Assembly (NCBI GenBank): GCA_013400155.1
Contig: VXBM01000096.1
Location: 717,525-781,524, forward strand
Reading direction: 5' to 3'
DNA from: Helopsaltes ochotensis
Lineage: Eukaryota; Chordata; Aves; Passeriformes; Locustellidae
DNA: 64,000 nt
Numbering within the stretch: the stretch's first letter is position 1; the number at the start of each line of letters is the position of its first letter. Both the position numbers and the translations under genes were made by a program. The notes beneath the pieces were generated by a model. It was not told the DNA's origin, did not search any database, and worked only from the letters and a program-made list of their open reading frames with translations. Shown here in pieces: positions 1-12,800 of this stretch.

Positions 1-1594
1 AGGAGCCAAGCGAGAAGGCCAAGGTAAGGCACCTGCTCAGAAGTATCAATTTGAATTCCCCTAGAAAGAAAAACCTTTCCTGCAGCAAGCTGCAGCTGTC
101 GTTCTGTGGATCAGCTTTCCCACTGCCTTCTCTATCGTCCCCTCCTGGAAGATTTCATGATTTACTGTAGGACAAGAGCTAAGGTTCTTTGTGCACTTCA
201 AATTAAGACCCAAATACTGAAGGAAAGAGTAATTTGAAGAGGGTTCAAGAGTAGCAAGGAGCTTTGAGGTTAGTCAAGTTTTGTGGTTGAAGGATGTTGC
301 AGGGAGAAACAAGATTTTTGTTCTCTTTCAGTCCTCCCCATCCCTGGAAGTGTTCAATGCCAGGTTGGATGGGGCTCTGAGCAGCCTGGTCTAGTGGAAG
401 GTATCATTGCCAGTTGGTGCCCTCGACTTTATGTCGGGCTGATCATGGGTTTATAATCTTATATGGCCAAGAGCATTTTCTGGTTATTGCAAAGGTGTTG
501 AATATATAAATGCATCACTCTTGAAGGCTAGAGTTCTAAGAATGCAGTCTTAGTAGAAATTACAATGCTTAAAGTCCCAGTGAGACAAAAAGCAACTTAA
601 CAGAAAATTTCCCCAACCACGGGGGGAAACAGAGTGACAGGGAATCCTGTCAGGGAACAGCGACTTTATCAGGTACTGTATTGCTTGGGGGGTGCTTCTG
701 TTGTTTCTGCTACCGCTGCTGCGTGGGGGGTGCTGCTGCTGCTGCCTTGGTTGCTACAGCAGCAGCCTTCGCTGTTTCGGCCGCTGCTGCGGGGAATGCT
801 GTTCTGGAATGGAAGGTCCCCCTGCGGCCAGGACCCTTTTCCAATCCGTTCTTCCCTGTGGCCAGGACGCCCCTTGCCAGTCTGCTTTCCCTGTGATCAG
901 GGCCCTTGTCAATCAGCCTTCCCCCGGGGCCGGGATTCCCTGTCAGCACCGTGATCTTTCTTCTTGTAGATCGCAGGAGGTGGACTGATCAATTAAGATC
1001 AATGCCGTTGCCTCCAAAACAGGGGTGTTTTATCCATAAACTCTAAATGCATATTCATGTCCTTATCTATAGGTGACCCAATTAGCTAAGAACACACTTC
1101 TAAAACAATTTCTCTACACCTATCTAAGCCTAACTTCAAAAGTGCGTGAAACTATGAAAAACTACGAAAATTGGTATCAGTTTTTGCACAAGCACCTATG
1201 CATATGGCGTATCTTGTTAATGTAAAAGCTTCTATATCTATTAACGTAAAAGCTTCTATCTTATTCACGTAAAAATTGTACTTGCACTATGTAGTACTAT
1301 AGGTAATGTTTTTATTATGTCTAAAGCTAAATTCCAGGCCTAAGGGCTCTGGGTTCTGTGCTAGCTGTTTCTTAAGGCACTTAGGATCTACTTGCTGAAA
1401 ACTATAGTCTAAACCTCTACTTCATATTAGCATGGCTTAATATATTTTCATTTCTCTAAAAGCTTCAATTCAACCCCTGCATTTTTCTGTTCCCCTGGGG
1501 AACCCAGGGGGACACAGACCCAAACACTTGCCCATGGCAGAGGGGTCAAACAAGATAAGCTTTAAGGTCCCTTCCAAACCATTCTGTGAATCCG

Positions 1595-1632
<38 letters not shown>

Positions 1633-1908
1633 CCTCTCAGAATAGAAACAAAAGGCAACATCTTTACCTCCTGGCAAGCAGCTGAGCAGGATTTCTAGAG
1701 AAGGGGCTCACCCACCCTTCACCCACCAGCCTATCGGTTGTTGTGGTGGTGTAAAAGCTTGCAAGCTGCTCTCACATTGGTCTGTGTTTCCTTTCTCTGC
1801 AAAAAACAAGGACTGTGAACAAGAACTTTTGCATTTAAATTTGTTTGAGGTTTTCATAGAAGGTCTCTTCTGTTTCAGATTCTTCAGGAGCGAGGATCCC
1901 GGATGTAA
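1..1908 (+). CDS. KCTD2: KCTD2 (KCTD2/KCTD5-type BTB protein), 3' end only
   Basis: Partial gene entering from the left edge. Bases 1-23 end a coding exon (residues EPSEKAK) followed by donor gtaagg at 24. The last coding exon is 1879-1908, after the acceptor tctgtttcag, and reads ILQERGSRM then TAA. The joined tail EPSEKAKILQERGSRM is the C-terminus shared by KCTD2 and KCTD5, BTB-domain adaptors that bind cullin-3 ubiquitin ligases. The BTB domain itself lies outside the window. KCTD2 is preferred over KCTD5 because it sits next to SLC16A5 in other vertebrates. The splice is phase 0. The last intron (24-1878) contains a CR1 copy interrupted by an LTR-like insertion. Family assignment is firm; the paralogue choice is an inference from synteny. 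Confidence 0.85.
335..411 (+). mobile_element. CR1 LINE 3' fragment, left half (split)
   Basis: Matches the well-known avian CR1 3' region: tccctggaagtgttcaatg, then ccaggttggatggggctctg, then ctggtctagtggaagg. It stops at 411 in the middle of the consensus and resumes at 1528, so it is the left half of one interrupted copy. Confidence 0.8.
412..1527 (-). mobile_element. LTR-like insertion inside CR1
   Basis: About 1.1 kb splits a CR1 copy. TTGCC occurs on both sides (407-411 and 1528-1532), at the same CR1 consensus position, and looks like a target-site duplication. Termini read AGTTGG and CCAAACA(C), near the TG...CA pattern of an LTR if the first base has mutated. On the minus strand there are TATA-like and ATAAA motifs near 440-470, and AT-rich repeats at 1215-1275 resemble a U3. 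A GC-rich block at 635-960 holds CTG runs and a tandem repeat. No intact gene is present. Minus orientation and LTR class are inference; exact ends may be off by a few bases. Confidence 0.5.
820..959. repeat. degenerate ~34-bp tandem repeat, about 4 units
   Basis: Units start near 820, 854, 889 and 921 with the shared pattern CCCTGYGGCCAGGRCCC...TTYCAATCNG..TT. Units are 32-39 bp and diverged. The array lies in the GC-rich part of the LTR-like insertion. Confidence 0.55.
1528..1595 (+). mobile_element. CR1 LINE 3' fragment, right half (3' terminus)
   Basis: Contains the CR1 terminal sequence: ttgcccatggcag, taaggtcccttccaaacc and attctgtgaatcc. It continues the copy begun at 335-411 and runs into a T homopolymer. 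Confidence 0.85.
1596..1632. repeat. poly(T) tract, 37 bp
   Basis: Uninterrupted T run directly after the CR1 3' end, inside the last KCTD2 intron. Confidence 0.95.
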
Positions 1909-4900
1909 TTCAATTGTCCACTCCATTAAACTCCCAGATGTCACAGGGCAGTCCAGTTGGGCAGAGCATCTCTCTGCAGAGCAACCCAGCCCTTGTACGA
2001 TAACCAAGCTAATGCAAAGCAAAGCCAAGCCTGTCCTGCCAATGGCAAATAATTCTGGTCATAACCAAAGGCTTTTCTCTTACCCTGGAAACCGAGGAAG
2101 GAAGAGACTCTTCCAGTTGGATAGTCCTTTCCACAAGTATTTGTTTTATTTTCTTGGCCAGCGCTGTATTGAATTTTTCTGACAATGGCTGGGCCGGATT
2201 CCCAGTCAGAGCCTTTGTGGAGGTTGCTCAGGTCCTCAGGCCCTTGTAATCAATCCCACTTTCCACAGGCTGCTGTGGGTGGGAAGGTCCATATTTGAGC
2301 TGTGCCATTTCTTGCACCCAGGTCCGCCACCAGAAAAGTGCAGGAACCTTGCGGTGCTCCCCCCTTCTCCCCCAAATCTGAAGAACAGGGCTTTAAAAGG
2401 AGGAACAAAACAACCACTCCTAAAAAACCCACACAAACTTTTCCATCCTTGCTTTGTATTTGTTCCTTGTTCAATTCCTAAGAGCTGAGTTTAGATCTGA
2501 GGGGAGGTGAGTTGTGTGTCCGTCTGACATAGGTCTTACTGGTAACACTATTACACATGGGCTTCTGGTATTTTCCAAAGCCCATTACTTTGCATGCATA
2601 AACAAAGAGGCCTGTGTTCACCCAAAATAGTGATAGAGTGATAGTCCTGTCCTTTACACTTCTCCACAGAGGAAGAGTGGTGACATGTTCCCCTCCAGTA
2701 CCCTGCCATATCTTAGCCTGGTGCAAAGTCACAAGGTTTAGGGACTTGCTGCTGCCAAGTTCAGCTTTGCCTTGTCTCCAGCAGTGTGGGCTCTGTCTCC
2801 TTCCCTCTCACCAGGGAGGGCTTCAGGCAGAATTTCTTTTGTACTGTACCAAGCAGGTAGGTTTGTCTGGCCCCATGAGATTCTTTGAGGAGGAGATCCC
2901 CTAATTACACACAGTGATTTACCTGCTGCCCTCTCATGTCCCCACCTTTTAAGAGATCACCTCAAATTACAGAGGGACATCACAGAGCTGGGGTGGGGGG
3001 GGTTTGGTGAAAAGTTGCCAAACTATTGTAATGTTTCTTGTCCAAAGTGATGTGTCAACTTTCGTGACTTTTCTTTCCTTCTTTTGGTTTTTTTTGGAAT
3101 GCCTTGGATGGACGTGCAAAATGTTTGTTTGTGCCTCTCTTGAATTCTAATCTTAGCCAAACTGCAGTCACTGGTTCCCCTCTGTTACTCTGTGCCATCC
3201 CTATCTAAGGGCATGTCCCTCCTAGTCTGGTAAATGGAATTTCATAGGAATTTGCTGCATGTTTTTCCCCTTTCATCCTGGCTTTGTTCTTTGTAGCCCA
3301 AGTGTCCCGGCACTTGGGTCATTTTCAGTCAAGTCCCAAACTGACATTACAGCAAAGCTTCAGAGATGCTGGAATTCAGACATTGACAAGCTCAGAGTAG
3401 ATGTTTCTCAATAAGCTATCAGAAAATTCCTCACCTGGACTGAGAGGTTGGGCTCCTTTCTGGAGGCTTTCAGCTACCCATGTTTTCCTGAAGGTTTTGA
3501 CACAGAATTAGGCAGGTTTTCCATCTTAACCACTTGTTGCTGAGAGGGTCCTGCCAACAGTCCAGCAACCTGTTCAGTGACCAAGATGTGCAGCAAAGAC
3601 ACTGAGTGGCACTACTGTGCTCTGCCTCTCTCAAGTCCTTCTGCACCTCTTGCCTGTCCTCCATCCTGCTTTGCCAGTGTACCTCCTCCGGTGGAGCCTT
3701 TGCCTCATTCTCAAGACAGACTGGTTAATTGTCTGTGCTAGATTAGTCCTGGTAACAACAGACTGTGCCAAATGTCTTTGAATTCACATTGTGTCAGTGA
3801 CAGGCTGTTGAATCACAGCTGGCTTTCCATCACACTGAAAAACCCAGCTCTGTTTCCCTCCATCTGCCCTGTTTATAACGTAGTGGTGAGCTGGTGTTGG
3901 TGTGATCAGACTACACACCTTGGCTGGGCCTGAACAACACTGTGATGTGTACAGATCTCTCTCCTCTGTCCGTATCCTGTAGCCTCAGCCACTGTCTGTG
4001 CTCACAGGTAAGAAATCAAGAAGCACATGTATGCAAGTTAGCAGCCTGAAAAGCCCTTTAATACTCTCCTTTGTCTTGTTCCCCTTCCTCAGAGGAGGGA
4101 GTTTTTGGGAACTGGTCAAGAAATATCAAACTAAAGGCAACAGGAACTAGTCAGGCTGTGTTTGTCACATTGATGCCAGCTGAGCACTTTGTTAAACCAT
4201 GGAGTTCAAAGCAACACTGGCTGCATAGGGAGACTTTCTGTCCAGTACAGCTGAAGTAGATAAGAATAACAAACACTTCCCTGGCTTTTTTGTGTCACCA
4301 AAAACGCCACATGTGGTGAAGCCCACTGGAGGGTTGCCTGATGCAATGATGCCATCGCTCTCCCCTCTGAGCCACAGAGAGCCTAAAAGTGACCATTAGC
4401 AGGTGAACGGCACAGTTGCTTAACTGATGAGCACAAGAAAGATCAGAGTTGCATCTTGGTTTTCCCTTTCATGCTGCTTTTGGCAGTGAGGAGGTGACAG
4501 AGGACCATGGATTCTGAGTTTCATTGCAGGGTCCCTTGAGGTTCAGTAGAACAAGTTTATGGTAGAAAATCAATCACTGGTACTGGAAGCTCAAGTTTTT
4601 GGGTGATATTTAGGACCAGGCATGAAGTCCATCCAGAGCAGGTACATTCCCAATGAAGGATCTCTCCTTCCCTTGACTGTGCTAGGTCACCTTTACCCTG
4701 AGACAGGGTTGGTCTCGGCATTATGCACCAGTTGCATCCCTTCTGTGCTCAAACAGGGCTTTTCCTTCCATTGCCTTTCACTCAGTCACAACTATATCAA
4801 AATTAGTGCTGAATTAGGATGAAATTTGTCCCATTAACTCTAAAAAAGTGTAGCATGTTGTGGTGAGTAGAGTAGGAGAGCAGGGGTAGATCTACTAGCT

Positions 4901-5255
4901 GTCAAGAGTGCGTATGCCTCTTGCGAAGGTTCACTTTAAAGCATTAATCCTGGGAATGGAACGTATGACACTTTGGTTTTTTAAAAAACTTTCCCAGTGG
5001 CCTAAATTGTTCCATTATGGCAAGACTGGAAATAACCTCTTGAAGTGTCTTTGTTTCTGCACATTTTTAAAAACTGATTTTTCTCAGGGGTGACTGAGTG
5101 GGCTGAGGCAAAGGAGGCCTGGTTGGCTGCGGGGCAGGGGCCGGAGCAGCCAGGCCGTGGGCTTCTACCCGGAGGTTTTGTACAGTTTGTCACATGTCAG
5201 TGCCCTTTGCTACTGTTTCTCTTTGTTTATTAAATGTGTTTGAATAACAGTTGAG
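1909..5255 (+). other. KCTD2: probable 3'UTR of KCTD2
   Basis: The stretch after the KCTD2 stop has no convincing ORF. It ends in an ATTAAA hexamer at 5229-5234 followed by a GT-rich and then T-rich tract, as expected for a cleavage and polyadenylation site. The UTR length of about 3.3 kb is inferred; earlier sites are possible. Confidence 0.45.
5229..5234 (+). terminator. candidate KCTD2 poly(A) signal (ATTAAA)
   Basis: ATTAAA with a GT/T-rich downstream element within 40 bases (gtgtttgaataacag, then a T run near 5264). This is the best candidate end for the KCTD2 transcript. Confidence 0.4.
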
Positions 5256-8200
5256 ATGCTGCAATTTTTTTTAAAAGATTCTGAAATGGGTTTGAAAAGT
5301 TTCAAGAGCAGTCTGCAGCCTGCTGCTTTGCCTGCACCACACAGATACTGCATTATGGGGGAAGAAATGTGCAGATTTGACACTTGATTCTGGCTTCAAT
5401 TCACTTCTAACAATAATTTGCCAGAAGGAGAATCTAATGAGATTCTGTAGTCTTCCTAGCCTGCTTTCAGGTATAAAGGTACAACTGAAGCTTGTTTCTG
5501 ATGTTTTTATCTATAAAATAATCTCAAATTCTACATTTATCCTAACAATTTCCTCTGATAACCACAAGCAAGTAGAACACTAATACAACCACTAAATGTG
5601 AATAGCTAAAACAGGAAGAGGATTTTTTTTTTCAGCTGTCATTTGCTAAACTCCTACTTGACACTGGACCACATGGAGGAAGGTTTCAGCTTTGGCACTG
5701 CCAGAAGTTGGATGACGTTGGCAATTCAGGCCCAACACAGTGAAAAGGAAGAGCAAGAACACAAGTGAAGAATGGGAAGTCTTGGATTGAGTTGATCCTA
5801 CTCTTGATTACAAGTGGCTGTTGCCTCCTGTGGGGTACTCCGAAAGCTGCCCGTCTCCATCCTCACTGCCACAAGACCTCAAAGCCACACAGCAGGGATG
5901 GGTTGACACATCCCCAAAACAGGGTTTGACATCAGCACAGTGGAAGAGGATGAGACTCCCTACACAGGGAGCTCACCAGAAACCATGGCTGAGCCAAGTC
6001 ACCATACAGCTTGAGTTGATTTAAGACAGTATTTTCAAGCCTCTTGACCCATTTCTCTATCCCAAGCCTGACTGCTGGTCTGCAGTGCCAATGAATTTGC
6101 CCAAACAAAGCCACACTTCAAGTGCTAGCAGAGCCTTGGGCAGAGGTGGAAACTGCAGGACTGGCACTGCTAACACCATGCACGTATTTGTTCATGGGGG
6201 AGGGCTTGTCAGCAGAAATTCAGGTTAGAGCCAGCATTTACATAATGCCATAACCTCCCTGTAACCCCACCTTAGAGCTGTCCTATAAAGCTGCATAAGC
6301 TGGAAAAGCCTTTGTGCAGGACCTTTAACAAGCTCCAAGTGTGCCAGGCAAGTTGCTCCTCTAACACAATGCCATGTCACCACGCAGGAGACACAAGCAT
6401 TACTCAGTGGTTCCTACAGAAACCATGCTGGAGCTGCCAGGTCTTTGCACCATCCCTCACTTTCCCATCTAAGGGTGTGAAACCCTATTAACTCCTTTAA
6501 AAATTAATTACTTGCTGCGGGAAACAGGTGATGCCTCAGCATTACCAAGTGATGAGAGGTTGTGCAGGATTGGCAGCATGTGTTAACTTACCCAAAATAA
6601 AAATCAACCCTGTAGATCAGCTCTTAATGCTGCTGCCCCGAGCCCAAAGCTCAGCTCTCCCTGTTGCCAAACCCAGGCTGCTCTAGAGCTGCTGCAGCAG
6701 CAGAAAGGAAAGGGGGGATGGTTTGCAGCAGAACTCAGCAGAGGGTTACGGCCCTGACTTGTCTGGGTTGACCAGAGCACCCCAGGCTGCCTCCAAACGC
6801 TGTTGGCCCAAGATGTGGGATACCCAGTGAAGGTACATCCCCAGGGACAAGCAGCTCCTGTGAGTGAGGGGCTCTGTCCATCGGGCTATGCCACCACCAA
6901 GGCAGGAGGTGAACAGCACCACAAAAACACCCAAGGGATTTCATAGCTGCCCATAGCAGGATTTGGTCCTTCCTACCTCCAGAGACATCTAGGGGGAAAA
7001 ATTCTCAAGGTGGCTTTGCCAGGTGCTTGGGGGAAAGATGAGTGATGAAAATCACAGATTTTCCAATAGCCGGAGTAAAGTCAGTAGGTAGTGCATGAAC
7101 TAAGCTACGGCAGACGGACTTGAAAACCCCCTCATCAGACTTTTCACATTTGAAAGCACATAAAAGGAGCAATTTTACATCCTCTTTTGGAAAGAGAGAC
7201 TCAGCCTCTCTCTTGTCCCCCTGGCTGTGTTCTGGGCCCACCAGGTTCCCTGGGGCTGGTGCTCACCTTCCCACAACTCTCCCATTAGTCACCCCAGCTG
7301 GCAGCTCACCTTGCCCCTGACAGTTTTGCCTGGAACACAATTAATTAATTTGTTTTTCTGGCCTGCCTGTTCGTGTCCGTGGACAAAGAGGAAATAGTAA
7401 TTGACATTAAAGATAGGAAAGGGTTTTAGCAGTGTCAGGCACCCATCAGCATCCAACTGCTTGGCCTGGGGCTCCAGCAAAATGCAACTGAAACTGAGGC
7501 TGCGTTTCCCCTCTGCACACCTGAGAGGGTGAAACGCAGCGGTGCAGAGGTCCTGCCACAGCCATACCTGCATCTTGCACAATGCCTCCACACTCTTCTG
7601 CTCTGCCTCAGGCTCTCACACACAGACAAAGGTCAATTCGTCACTTACCCGCCCACCCTCACCCGGAACAAAGTAATCAAGCCAGATCTGTCTGCAGACA
7701 GGAAGCCTGCAGGTATTTTCAACTCAGCTTACTAACTTGTTTGGGAAACAAGGACCTTGGCCGTGTCCTTCCACCTAGATCTGGTTTTGAGGCAGTTATT
7801 AAAGGTTTAACCCAACTTTCACATGGGTAAATAACCACCACATACCCTCTTGCTTTCCAGGCTGGAGAAACACATTGGTTACTCCAAACCTCAGTAAAGA
7901 AAGTGTTGCAATGCCCTAGTAATTACCCTCAGATTGTGGTGTAACAGATGAGCAAAGGCTTATCTCAAAGATATTTGACCTTCTGGTAATATTTCCTATT
8001 AGAGGCCTCTGTCTCTCCTAGGTGTTTCCCAGACTTTAGCAGATGGGAGTCTGACCCAAGTCCATCAGCAGTCTGAAGTGCACAGTCCTCAAGTTTCATC
8101 AGTGAGCTGAGAACTCCTGGTCTGTGTGTCACCAAGTATATCCTTGAGCTCTGGGCCATCTGGGCAGCAGGTCCTTTACCACAGCCAGGAAAACATGCAC

Positions 8201-9170
8201 CAGTGATCCTGATGAATTCAAATGACAGTGTCTAAAAATGAGGAAAACCATTTGGGCAACCAAGCAAGGAGACAGCCTTTAACCTGGGAACTGAGTTCAA
8301 GATGTCTTAGAAAAGCAGGCAGATTAGACACTAAATGGATAGAAAACACCTAATAAACAGTCATCCTCAACCTAATGTTCCAGTGTGTTTTTATCTAAAA
8401 TTTTAATACAAAGAAACATGTAAAAAGTAAGAAGGAGAGAGTCATATTTGCCAAACCAAAGGGGATTTGCCCATGAAATGAAGGCTCAAAGCCACATTTT
8501 GCTGTTTCCATACCCCACCCTGACAATATGACCTTAAGGCACAGAGAGACTTGCACTTCCCACTCAGATAAAAAGTTCCTGCCTTTCCTTTTCCAGAAAT
8601 CACAAAACTGAACATTGTGACCCCTCTGGGTATCAGCAGGAAGAGCCTCAGTGTCAGCACTAAGTTGCTGGATCGTCTCTCCTGCCCTGTTGTGACCTCT
8701 AAGCATCATATATATTTTTGTCGGAGCTGGACATCTTCCTTGGACAGGAGATCTCAGCAGGGCCTGGCTGGGATGGCAGAGCAGCTGCTGAGACCTAAAG
8801 AGCCAAAGCTGAATCTCTGGAGCCCAAAAACCATCTGGTTTCCTAAGAACCATGCTTCAAAATTTCTGGCTGAACACCTTCAACCCCCCACAACCTCATC
8901 TACCTGCTCCACGAATCCAGCAGTCAGCCACAAGGAAACACTTCTCTGGATCTTATTCCCACTGAGTCCCTTATTCCTTATTAATAAAAGTCCATTTGAA
9001 TGATAATTAAAAGCTTGTTAGAGGGAACCCTCAGCCACTACTCAGGATAAAAATGTCAATCTATGGAAGAGATGCCCAGCAGCAGGGTTAGACTGTACCC
9101 ACAGCTGCATCACATCCCAGTTCCGCCTTGCTCTGCCACATCCTCACCTACTGCAGGAGTTTTCTTGCAG

Positions 9171-9611
9171 CTAATGACAAGGTAACTTCATTTCTTGAAA
9201 AGCCTCATTTTCCCAGGAACATCCTCCCCTCCTCATCTTCCCAAATGCAGGCAATTGCTGGAAGAAAAGGGCCAGCAACTTCCAGATATCCTCAGTAACC
9301 TCAGTCAGGTTCCTTGCAAGGACCTCCATCTGTTCAGATACTCCATGCCACCATTGGTCCCTCTCTGTCCACTCCCAGGGCAGGCTGGGGCAGTGTGGCA
9401 CATTAGGGTGTCGCACAGTATGAGTCAGAGCCGCTTCCAAAGCCACCTTCAGCATGCGTTTATGCATGTCTTCCTCAGACTCATCTCCAGATCCCCATTG
9501 CCTCAGGGAATGTTGCCCTTCTTGGCACCACACCTTGTACACAAAGCACAGGCTCTGGGACAGCAGGGGACCAGGGGGGATGGTGGCAGTCAGGAGGACA
9601 AGGGCCAGCAT
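9171..9611 (-). CDS. unrecognised ORF, 146 aa, candidate small membrane protein
   Basis: An open frame runs from just after a TGA at 9717-9719 down to TAG at 9171-9173, 181 sense codons. The first ATG is at 9611, giving 146 aa. The N-terminus after that Met is hydrophobic (MLALVLLTATIPPGP), like a signal peptide or anchor. An acidic patch (DESEED) and a Trp-rich, helix-prone half follow (WEWTERDQWW; LTEVTEDIWKLLALFF). Third codon positions look GC-rich. No family recognised. No clear splice sites, promoter or poly(A) signal; the opposite strand is also open, which GC-rich third positions can cause. It may be a lineage-specific gene, part of a longer gene, a pseudogene or chance. Confidence 0.22.
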   Translation of the reverse strand: MLALVLLTATIPPGPLLSQSLCFVYKVWCQEGQHSLRQWGSGDESEEDMHKRMLKVALEAALTHTVRHPNVPHCPSLPWEWTERDQWWHGVSEQMEVLARNLTEVTEDIWKLLALFFQQLPAFGKMRRGGCSWENEAFQEMKLPCH

Positions 9612-10554
9612 GCCCACAAACCATCTGCAGGTGCCCACCAGCCAGAGATCTACCACTGGGATAAAGAGCAGGGACAAGCCACATCTTGCTGAATTCCTGC
9701 AGGCCAATGGGAGCTGTCAGTGCATGCTCAGGTGCCAGCTGCCTCCTCAGTTCCCATTTCCCATCTCCAGGCTAAGCCGCGTTATTCCCAGTACTGGCTA
9801 ATGGCCATTAAACCTAGTCCCAAAAGGGGGATTTCTCACCTGGTCCTATATTCACATTGTCAGTGATTAATGAGAACAAAGCAGCCAGGCAGACCCAAAG
9901 TCAACCCAGGAGAGCAGAAAGCAGTGGTGGAACTGAGCAAAAAGCAAGCCATGCCAGGATCTGGACTTAAATGCAGCTGAGGAACAAACAGGATGGAGAG
10001 GGGGTGTGGGAGGAGGACACAGGTAAGGCTGGTCAGGCTAATTAAGACCAGTTAGTGCAGGCAGGACCCTGATCCCTTTTGCAGCGAGAGCATATGGGAG
10101 TGATGCTATGGGAATTACTTGGGAAATTCATGATAAACCAGCACTTCCTCCATCCTTGGGACAGAACCATTTTCTCGGTACTAGCAGAGCTGGTCTGAAG
10201 GGGTTTTGCCAGGGTTGTTCAGATCCTGTCCCAGCCTCAGGAACGTGTTTTCAGGTGCTCTGAGATCTCGGTTTCTGTTGGGTCTGTCTACATTCCAGGG
10301 ATGGATCAGAAGAAGTGTTTAATTTGTGACTAAACTGGGGGCAGGAACAGCTCCCTGCCACAAAGCACTCTGCAATCCACAACTAAAATTTCACTTCATT
10401 TCCCTTGCTTTAGACAAAAAACGAAACCCCAAACCAAACAACCCCCCACACTTCCTCTGCAAGAATCAATCTGCCAGAGGATTTGCTAATCTGGATCTCT
10501 GGAACAAATTCAGCTGGTCTTTCTCAAATGTGATTTCCAAGCTCTGAGGCGTTT

Positions 10555-10665
10555 GTACTTTGGTTTTCCAGAACCATTTGGGTTGGAAAATACCTTTAAG
10601 ATTATTGAGTCCAACCATTAACCCAGCACTGCCAAGGCCACCATTAAACCATGCTTTTAAGCTCC
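10555..10665 (-). mobile_element. CR1 LINE 3' fragment, reverse orientation
   Basis: The + strand reads accatttgggttggaaaata then cctttaagattattgagtcc, the reverse complement of the CR1 3' terminus. It continues into cagcactgccaaggccacc, a segment seen in several avian CR1 subfamilies. Confidence 0.7.
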
Positions 10666-12763
10666 AAAGCTGCTGTTGAGGCTCCTGAGCACAGGGCTGG
10701 TTTACCAAGCTGTAACCTGCTGGTAAGGACAGGGAGAGAGCAGGGGACTTGCAGCCACCTCCACGATGACCCAGGCACAGCTTGTCCCCTGAGGGCTGCA
10801 ACCAACTGGTGACAAGTGACATCCAGCAGAGACAAGCCCATAGCACTAGGCCAGGCCTGCACCACATGGGCTGATGCTGTAATCAGAGCCAAATCTGGAT
10901 TCTCTGCTGTCACCTCACTTAATGATCTTGGAAAAGTCAGCTGGGATATAATATAAGCTACATGGGAGAGGATGGCAAAGCAAGCCATGGTATCAGGACA
11001 AAAAGGTACTTAAAAAGTCATTTATAAAGGTATTTACCAAGACGACTGCTTGGCTTTCCTACCCTCAACAGATACTGAGTGGTCCCAAAAAGCATTTTAC
11101 CACCCCGTTCAGTTTACAGTAAACATCTTGCTTCTGTACATGCATCTTACTTAACACATTCATAAAATATGTGTGCAGCTAATGCCAGGGCTGAGCTCGA
11201 TGGCAGGAAGGTGCGAGAAACCTTCTTCTCCATTCCCATTCCTGCTCTCAAGCTGCAGGCATTGTCCAGTCTCTGGACACCCCTCCAAGCCCCATTGCTT
11301 TGGGCAGTGGTTCCATCTCCCCCCAGCCACACTCCTGACTTCCCTGCTGGACTGTGTGGCTGGGTCTCCCTCCTCATTGGCTCCAGAGAAGAAGTTGGCT
11401 GCTCATCTCTCTGCAGAGGCACCACCAGCTACAAGCTCTTACTGAAGACTATAAATGTCATTATTTGCACAGCATAAACCTGAATTTGTGAAATATAAAC
11501 CTCTTCCTTTGAGGTGAGCTACATAAATGCCCCAGGACCTTGTGTCTCTTGGCATAAAGGGCTCCCTGTTCTTGCAGGGAGCAGCCAGGAGCCCTCATGC
11601 CAGCAGCTGTTTGTCTGCCATTGGAGCTGAGGGAAACGAGGCAGGGAAGAAGGGAAAGTCACTGTGTGAACACTCCTGGTCTGCTGCCAGAAACAACAGC
11701 TAACAGGGCTGCTCCATAACAGCTAGGGAAATCCAAGGTTTGAATGCTGATGTCTTGGGGATCACCGGAAGAAGAAACAACATTCAGACATGAACCGGAG
11801 AGGATTAGTTTACCAAGGCAGACAGTGACTGCCAGAGAGTGGATGGAAAGAAAGACTGAAACAGGCAGTTGTTCCTGGTGTCCCATCCAAGGCATGTCCT
11901 CAGGTGCTCCACAGGCTGGCAGAGAGAAGCACCTTTGCACTGTTCACCTGCTCCCAACAAAAGCACACTGTTTGCAGTAGGCACCCAGGTGTGGCTATTG
12001 CTGTGAACTCCAATCCTATTCTTAACCCTACTAATATGGGATGATCACGTGCATGTGAAAATCTGCCTGTGTTTCACAGGTGTCCCATTCCTGTCATGTC
12101 CATTGTCCAACATCAGAGCATCAAGCCCATAAGAGCAAGACAACACACACCAGCCCTCCACTTTCATACTGTCCATCCTATGTGGATACCTTGGAAGGGT
12201 TAATCTGAGGGTTTTTGGTGCTGCTGTTGCTCGGTGTGGCACAGCCAGCCAAGCCACAGCAGGAAAAAACTTGTTCCTTTACCTTTGTGCAGGCAGGAGG
12301 CAGCGAGGAGGCAGCAAGAAAGTCGTGTGGCACCCGGCAGCACATCCCAAGGGTCCTTGCAGTGACTGTGCAGGTCAGGCTGCCCAGAGGAAAAGGTGTC
12401 CTGCAACCAGGGGCAGAAGGTTGAAGAAAGCCACGGGGTCTGCAGCCCCACTGGAGAGTTCTCTCCCGTAGGCAGGCACCCAGGGAGATGTGAGGGGAGC
12501 CAGGAATCTGCTGGACAAACTCAAAAGCTGGACAGGGCAGCTGGGAACAGAGAAGAGCTGTGCTTCTGCCCTTTTTTGCAGGTTTGCTGTTGCCAGGGAG
12601 AGGTTTTAGGCTGTCATCCAGCTAATTCACACCATAGAGACAAGCACTTGAATTAGTTGCATTATCTCTGCACAGCTAAAGTGGACAAAGGATTGAAGTG
12701 TGCTGAGCACCACGACCATGATTTGCATCTCAGAGCCCCTTCCCACGGGCCTCCTCTGTTCCC

Positions 12764-12766
<3 letters not shown>

Positions 12767-12800
<34 letters not shown>
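12767..12800. repeat. poly(T) tract, 34 bp
   Basis: Uninterrupted T homopolymer with no recognisable element beside it. Possibly the A-tail of an eroded minus-strand insertion. Confidence 0.9.
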
